Shown here piece by piece: positions 61,279 through 64,000 of a stretch of 64,000 bases of DNA (position 1 is its first letter; every line of letters begins with the position of its first letter). Origin of the DNA: Candidatus Magnetocorallium paracelense (GTDB taxonomy: Bacteria > Nitrospirota > Thermodesulfovibrionia > Thermodesulfovibrionales > Magnetobacteriaceae); the NCBI GenBank assembly GCA_029001845.1, contig JAREWP010000020.1, positions 1 through 64,000 on the forward strand, in the 5' to 3' direction. The position numbers and the translations under genes were made by a program. The notes under the pieces are model-generated. The model was not told the origin of the DNA and did not search any database. It saw only the letters and a list, made by a program, of their open reading frames with translations.

Positions 61279-64000
61279 CTAACACTTACCCTCCCCAAAA
61301 CGACAACGTATATCGTTACTAATCATAAGAAACACAGGGACAAGAACAAGTATAAACAACGTTGTAAAGAGTATCCCGTATCCCAGCGACAGCGCCATGG
61401 GAATCAGAAATCTGGCTTGTACGGATTTCTCGAATATCATGGGAGCAAGACCGAGAAATGTCGTTACCGCAGTTAAAACAATCGGCCTGAATCTCCTGAC
61501 TCCGGCCATTAGAGCCGCTTCGCTGCAAGTCGCGCCTTGTTCGCAAAAGGCGTTATACGTTACTGTAAGCACAAGCCCGCCGTTTATCACAACTCCGCAG
61601 AGCGCCATCATACCAAAAATACTTATTATGCTCAGATTATATCCCATAATGACATGACCTGCCAATGCGCCGGCAAGTCCGAATAAAACAGATAACATGA
61701 CGAGGAACGCCTGGACATAGCTTCTGAAAAGTATGGCAAGGAGACAGAAAATACCTGCAAGAGCAAAAAGGAGTCCCTTAAATAGTTGTTTAAGCGCCTT
61801 TTTCTGATCCCTCTGTCGTCCTTCGAAAGAGTATTTAAGTCCCTGATATCTACCTGAAAGCTCATCGAGATATCCTTTTTTTAAAGAAGATAACACCTTG
61901 TTCTCGTTCGTGATTCCGGGCAGAACATTTGCCGTTACATCGATAACCCGTTTTCCGTCGACACGCCTGATCTCTGTATAGGCTCTGCTCTTTTTAATCT
62001 CTGCAGCCGCTGCAAGAGGTATCTCTCCTCCGTCACCGGTACTGATAAGCATCTCTTCCAGATAAAACAGCGACTTTCTCTCGTTTTCGGGAAGCCTTAC
62101 CATCACCTTGATCTCGTCTCGTCCCCTCTGTTGCCTCAATGCCTCTGCCCCGTAAAAGGAGTGCCTTATCTTTTTTCCAATATCTTCGGATTTTAACCCC
62201 AAACTTTCACCCTGTGGAGATATTTCGAAATCAAATCTTAATTTGCCCTTTGCAAATCCGTCGTCAATATCGGTTACACCCTGATACTGCCTCAACTCGG
62301 AAGCAAGATCGCCGGCCGCAGCTTCCAACATGTCAGGATCGGGATGGCTGAGCTCTATATCGATGGCAGCCGAACCGCCGAGACCGATGAGATAATCAAA
62401 AAACAGACTTTCCAATCCCGTCACAGCATCGACCTCCTCTCTCCAGAGAGAACTGAACTGCCGTGCGCCAACAATTCGCTTATCCGAAGAAACAAGATGA
62501 AAAGAAACCTCTGCTGTGTTGGGGCCTCTTCGTCCAATATCTCTGAGCACGCCTGTAACGATGCCTTCTTCTCCAGTCCTTTTAAGCGCTCTTAAACCTC
62601 CCTCCTCAATGAGACAGGCCTTTTCTCTCACCTCCTCTATCGGCGCTCCAAAGGGAAGTACGATCTCGACGTCTATCCTGTCTGTCTGAATTCTCGGTTT
62701 AAATGAAAAATTTATCCATCCCCTGTCCCAATAGGCATAAACGATAACAAGTAATGCCATGGAAACTAACAACACATGATATCTCAGTAAAATCAGGCGG
62801 CGCAAAAGAGGGGTAAAGAAAGACGCTGTAAAACGATCCATTCCATTGGCGCATAAGTTTGGCAAACCATTCAAAATTTGTTGAAATCGGCTATTCTCAA
62901 TTGTCTTTTTTTTGTACGAAAGATGAGAGGGCAGAATAAAAAGACACTCTCCAAGGGAGATTAGAAATACAGCTATAATAACGGCAGGAAGTATAGAAAA
63001 AAACTTACCCGTAGAACCGGGGACAAAGAGCAAAGGTATAAAAGCTATAATATTCGTCATAACAGCGAACGTTACTGACGGAGCAAGCTCCACAGCCCCT
63101 TTTATTGCAGCCTGCAAAGAGTCGAGTCCTTTCTGGCGATGGTAATAGATGTTTTCTCCGATAATCACTGCGTCGTCAACGATTATACCCAATGTGACGA
63201 TAAAAGCGAAGAGCGATACAAGATTGATGCTCCCCCCAAAGAGAGGGAGTATTACAAAGGCGCCGATTATGGATATAGGTATTCCCATGGCTACCCAAAA
63301 GGCCAGCCTGGCCTCAAGAAAAAGACCAAGCGCCATAAGTACAAGGATAAGACCGATCCCCCCGTTTTTTAAAAGCAGCTCTATCCTTGCCCTGTAAATA
63401 TCCGATCTGTCGTAATAAGCATTTATCTCTATTCCCTCCGGTAAAGTTTGCGACATTTCGTCTATATAACGGTTTACGGACTCCGAGATGCCCGTAGGCG
63501 TTTCATCTCCGGTTCTGAACACATTTATGAGTACTGCCCTCTTACCATTAAAATAAGCTTCCCTGTAACTGTCTTCAAAACCATCTGTCATTTTTGCTAT
63601 ATGATCGAGAGTAACTTCCGTACCGTCCCTGCTGCTGACAAGCGTAATATCTTTGAACTCACCTGCGAAATCTCTTCTTCCTGCCGAACGTAACAACACC
63701 TCGCCGCTTTCGGCTTTCACGCCTCCGGCAGGCACATCTACTGCATTCTTCCTGATAGCACCGGCTATCTCCTCAAGTGTAAGACCATATGTTCGTAAAA
63801 TGGATTGAGAGACCTCAACGCTTATTTCAGGCTTTCTGACACCTCGAAACTCAATCTGCGATATTTCAGGCCGCGTCAACAATTCTTCTCTTATATTCCA
63901 GGCGAAATAATAGAGCGATCTTTCATCAATGTCGCCATAGACTGCCAGACGCACAACTTCCCTCTTCCTTGACTTGAGACTTATTAAAGGACGCTCGCTC
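61279..64000 (-). CDS. RND-family efflux permease, partial at right edge
   Basis: The frame is open from its stop at 61279 to the window edge; an internal GTG at 63954 is not the start, since the frame continues upstream with family-like sequence (SERPLISLKSRKREVVRL). The seen part, about 907 residues, lacks the first membrane helix. It has the porter-domain segments, two membrane helix bundles and IVTLGIIVDDAVIIGENI with the Asp-Asp proton relay of RND pumps, plus the matching GVVINGGLVLTVTYN line in the second half. The overall layout matches the HAE1/AcrB-like group of multidrug or lipid exporters. Adaptor and outer-membrane channel genes are not in the window, perhaps to the right. Confidence 0.93.
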   Translation of the reverse strand, partial: SERPLISLKSRKREVVRLAVYGDIDERSLYYFAWNIREELLTRPEISQIEFRGVRKPEISVEVSQSILRTYGLTLEEIAGAIRKNAVDVPAGGVKAESGEVLLRSAGRRDFAGEFKDITLVSSRDGTEVTLDHIAKMTDGFEDSYREAYFNGKRAVLINVFRTGDETPTGISESVNRYIDEMSQTLPEGIEINAYYDRSDIYRARIELLLKNGGIGLILVLMALGLFLEARLAFWVAMGIPISIIGAFVILPLFGGSINLVSLFAFIVTLGIIVDDAVIIGENIYYHRQKGLDSLQAAIKGAVELAPSVTFAVMTNIIAFIPLLFVPGSTGKFFSILPAVIIAVFLISLGECLFILPSHLSYKKKTIENSRFQQILNGLPNLCANGMDRFTASFFTPLLRRLILLRYHVLLVSMALLVIVYAYWDRGWINFSFKPRIQTDRIDVEIVLPFGAPIEEVREKACLIEEGGLRALKRTGEEGIVTGVLRDIGRRGPNTAEVSFHLVSSDKRIVGARQFSSLWREEVDAVTGLESLFFDYLIGLGGSAAIDIELSHPDPDMLEAAAGDLASELRQYQGVTDIDDGFAKGKLRFDFEISPQGESLGLKSEDIGKKIRHSFYGAEALRQQRGRDEIKVMVRLPENERKSLFYLEEMLISTGDGGEIPLAAAAEIKKSRAYTEIRRVDGKRVIDVTANVLPGITNENKVLSSLKKGYLDELSGRYQGLKYSFEGRQRDQKKALKQLFKGLLFALAGIFCLLAILFRSYVQAFLVMLSVLFGLAGALAGHVIMGYNLSIISIFGMMALCGVVINGGLVLTVTYNAFCEQGATCSEAALMAGVRRFRPIVLTAVTTFLGLAPMIFEKSVQARFLIPMALSLGYGILFTTLFILVLVPVFLMISNDIRCRFGEGKC

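Overview
This 64 kb window is a chromosomal segment of a diderm (Gram-negative-type) bacterium, AT-rich by eye and rich in signal transduction. Evidence for two membranes is an OmpA-family lipoprotein, an AsmA/TamB-like envelope protein, an RND efflux permease and several lipoproteins with lipoboxes. Tri-haem cytochrome c, hemerythrin domains, MASE3 and GAF/PAS kinases, Kai proteins and an Rpn-type nuclease suggest an environmental, redox-flexible organism of the broad deltaproteobacterial or Nitrospirota kind. I cannot place it more exactly. No rRNA, tRNA, CRISPR array or prophage was recognised.

Layout. 1-3.1 kb: left-truncated aspartate-rich beta-propeller protein, a repeat-filled gap, and a TPR/zinc-peptidase protein. 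3.5-8.2 kb: a 1546-residue protein that joins a PglY/BrxC-like P-loop ATPase to a C-terminal PglZ domain. It stands alone, without other BREX genes, and short repeats lie directly against both ends. 8.7-14.9 kb: inositol-monophosphatase-like enzyme, a cyclic-peptide-type ABC exporter preceded by a broken paralogue, a lipoprotein, a HAD hydrolase and a surface protein. 15.0-16.1 kb: remains of toxin-antitoxin genes (VapB with two stop codons, truncated VapC, nucleotidyltransferase fragment). 16.1-29 kb: methyltransferase-like protein, a FecR / OmpA / CHASE2-cyclase cluster, then a solute-binding protein translationally coupled to a histidine kinase, and a MASE3 histidine kinase.

29.1-47.9 kb is a run of ten genes, all on the minus strand: KaiB, KaiC, a membrane GAF sensor without output domain, a REC-GAF-PAS kinase, a Cache-PAS-GAF kinase, two HD-GYP response regulators, a von Willebrand A protein, a TPR-hemerythrin fusion and a hexapeptide-helix-hemerythrin fusion. 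Read in the direction of transcription this suggests timing or energy sensing (Kai), phosphorelay, cyclic-di-GMP turnover and O2- or NO-responsive di-iron proteins. That pathway is inference.

48-51 kb: operator-like palindrome, duplicated glycosyltransferase fragment, a cobalamin-type riboswitch with no B12 gene beside it, an Rpn nuclease and the intact glycosyltransferase. 51.5-59.9 kb: AsmA-like protein, M48 lipoprotein peptidase and PurN in one operon, a GT-C-type membrane protein and PrmA. 60-64 kb: membrane tri-haem cytochrome c and an RND permease cut by the right edge.

Four families of dispersed repeats mark gene borders: A (about 130 bp, palindromic, MITE-like, three copies), B (about 300 bp, four copies), C (CAGCTGTCAGC-type) and D (CAATCAT/GATTGAC-type 7-mers).
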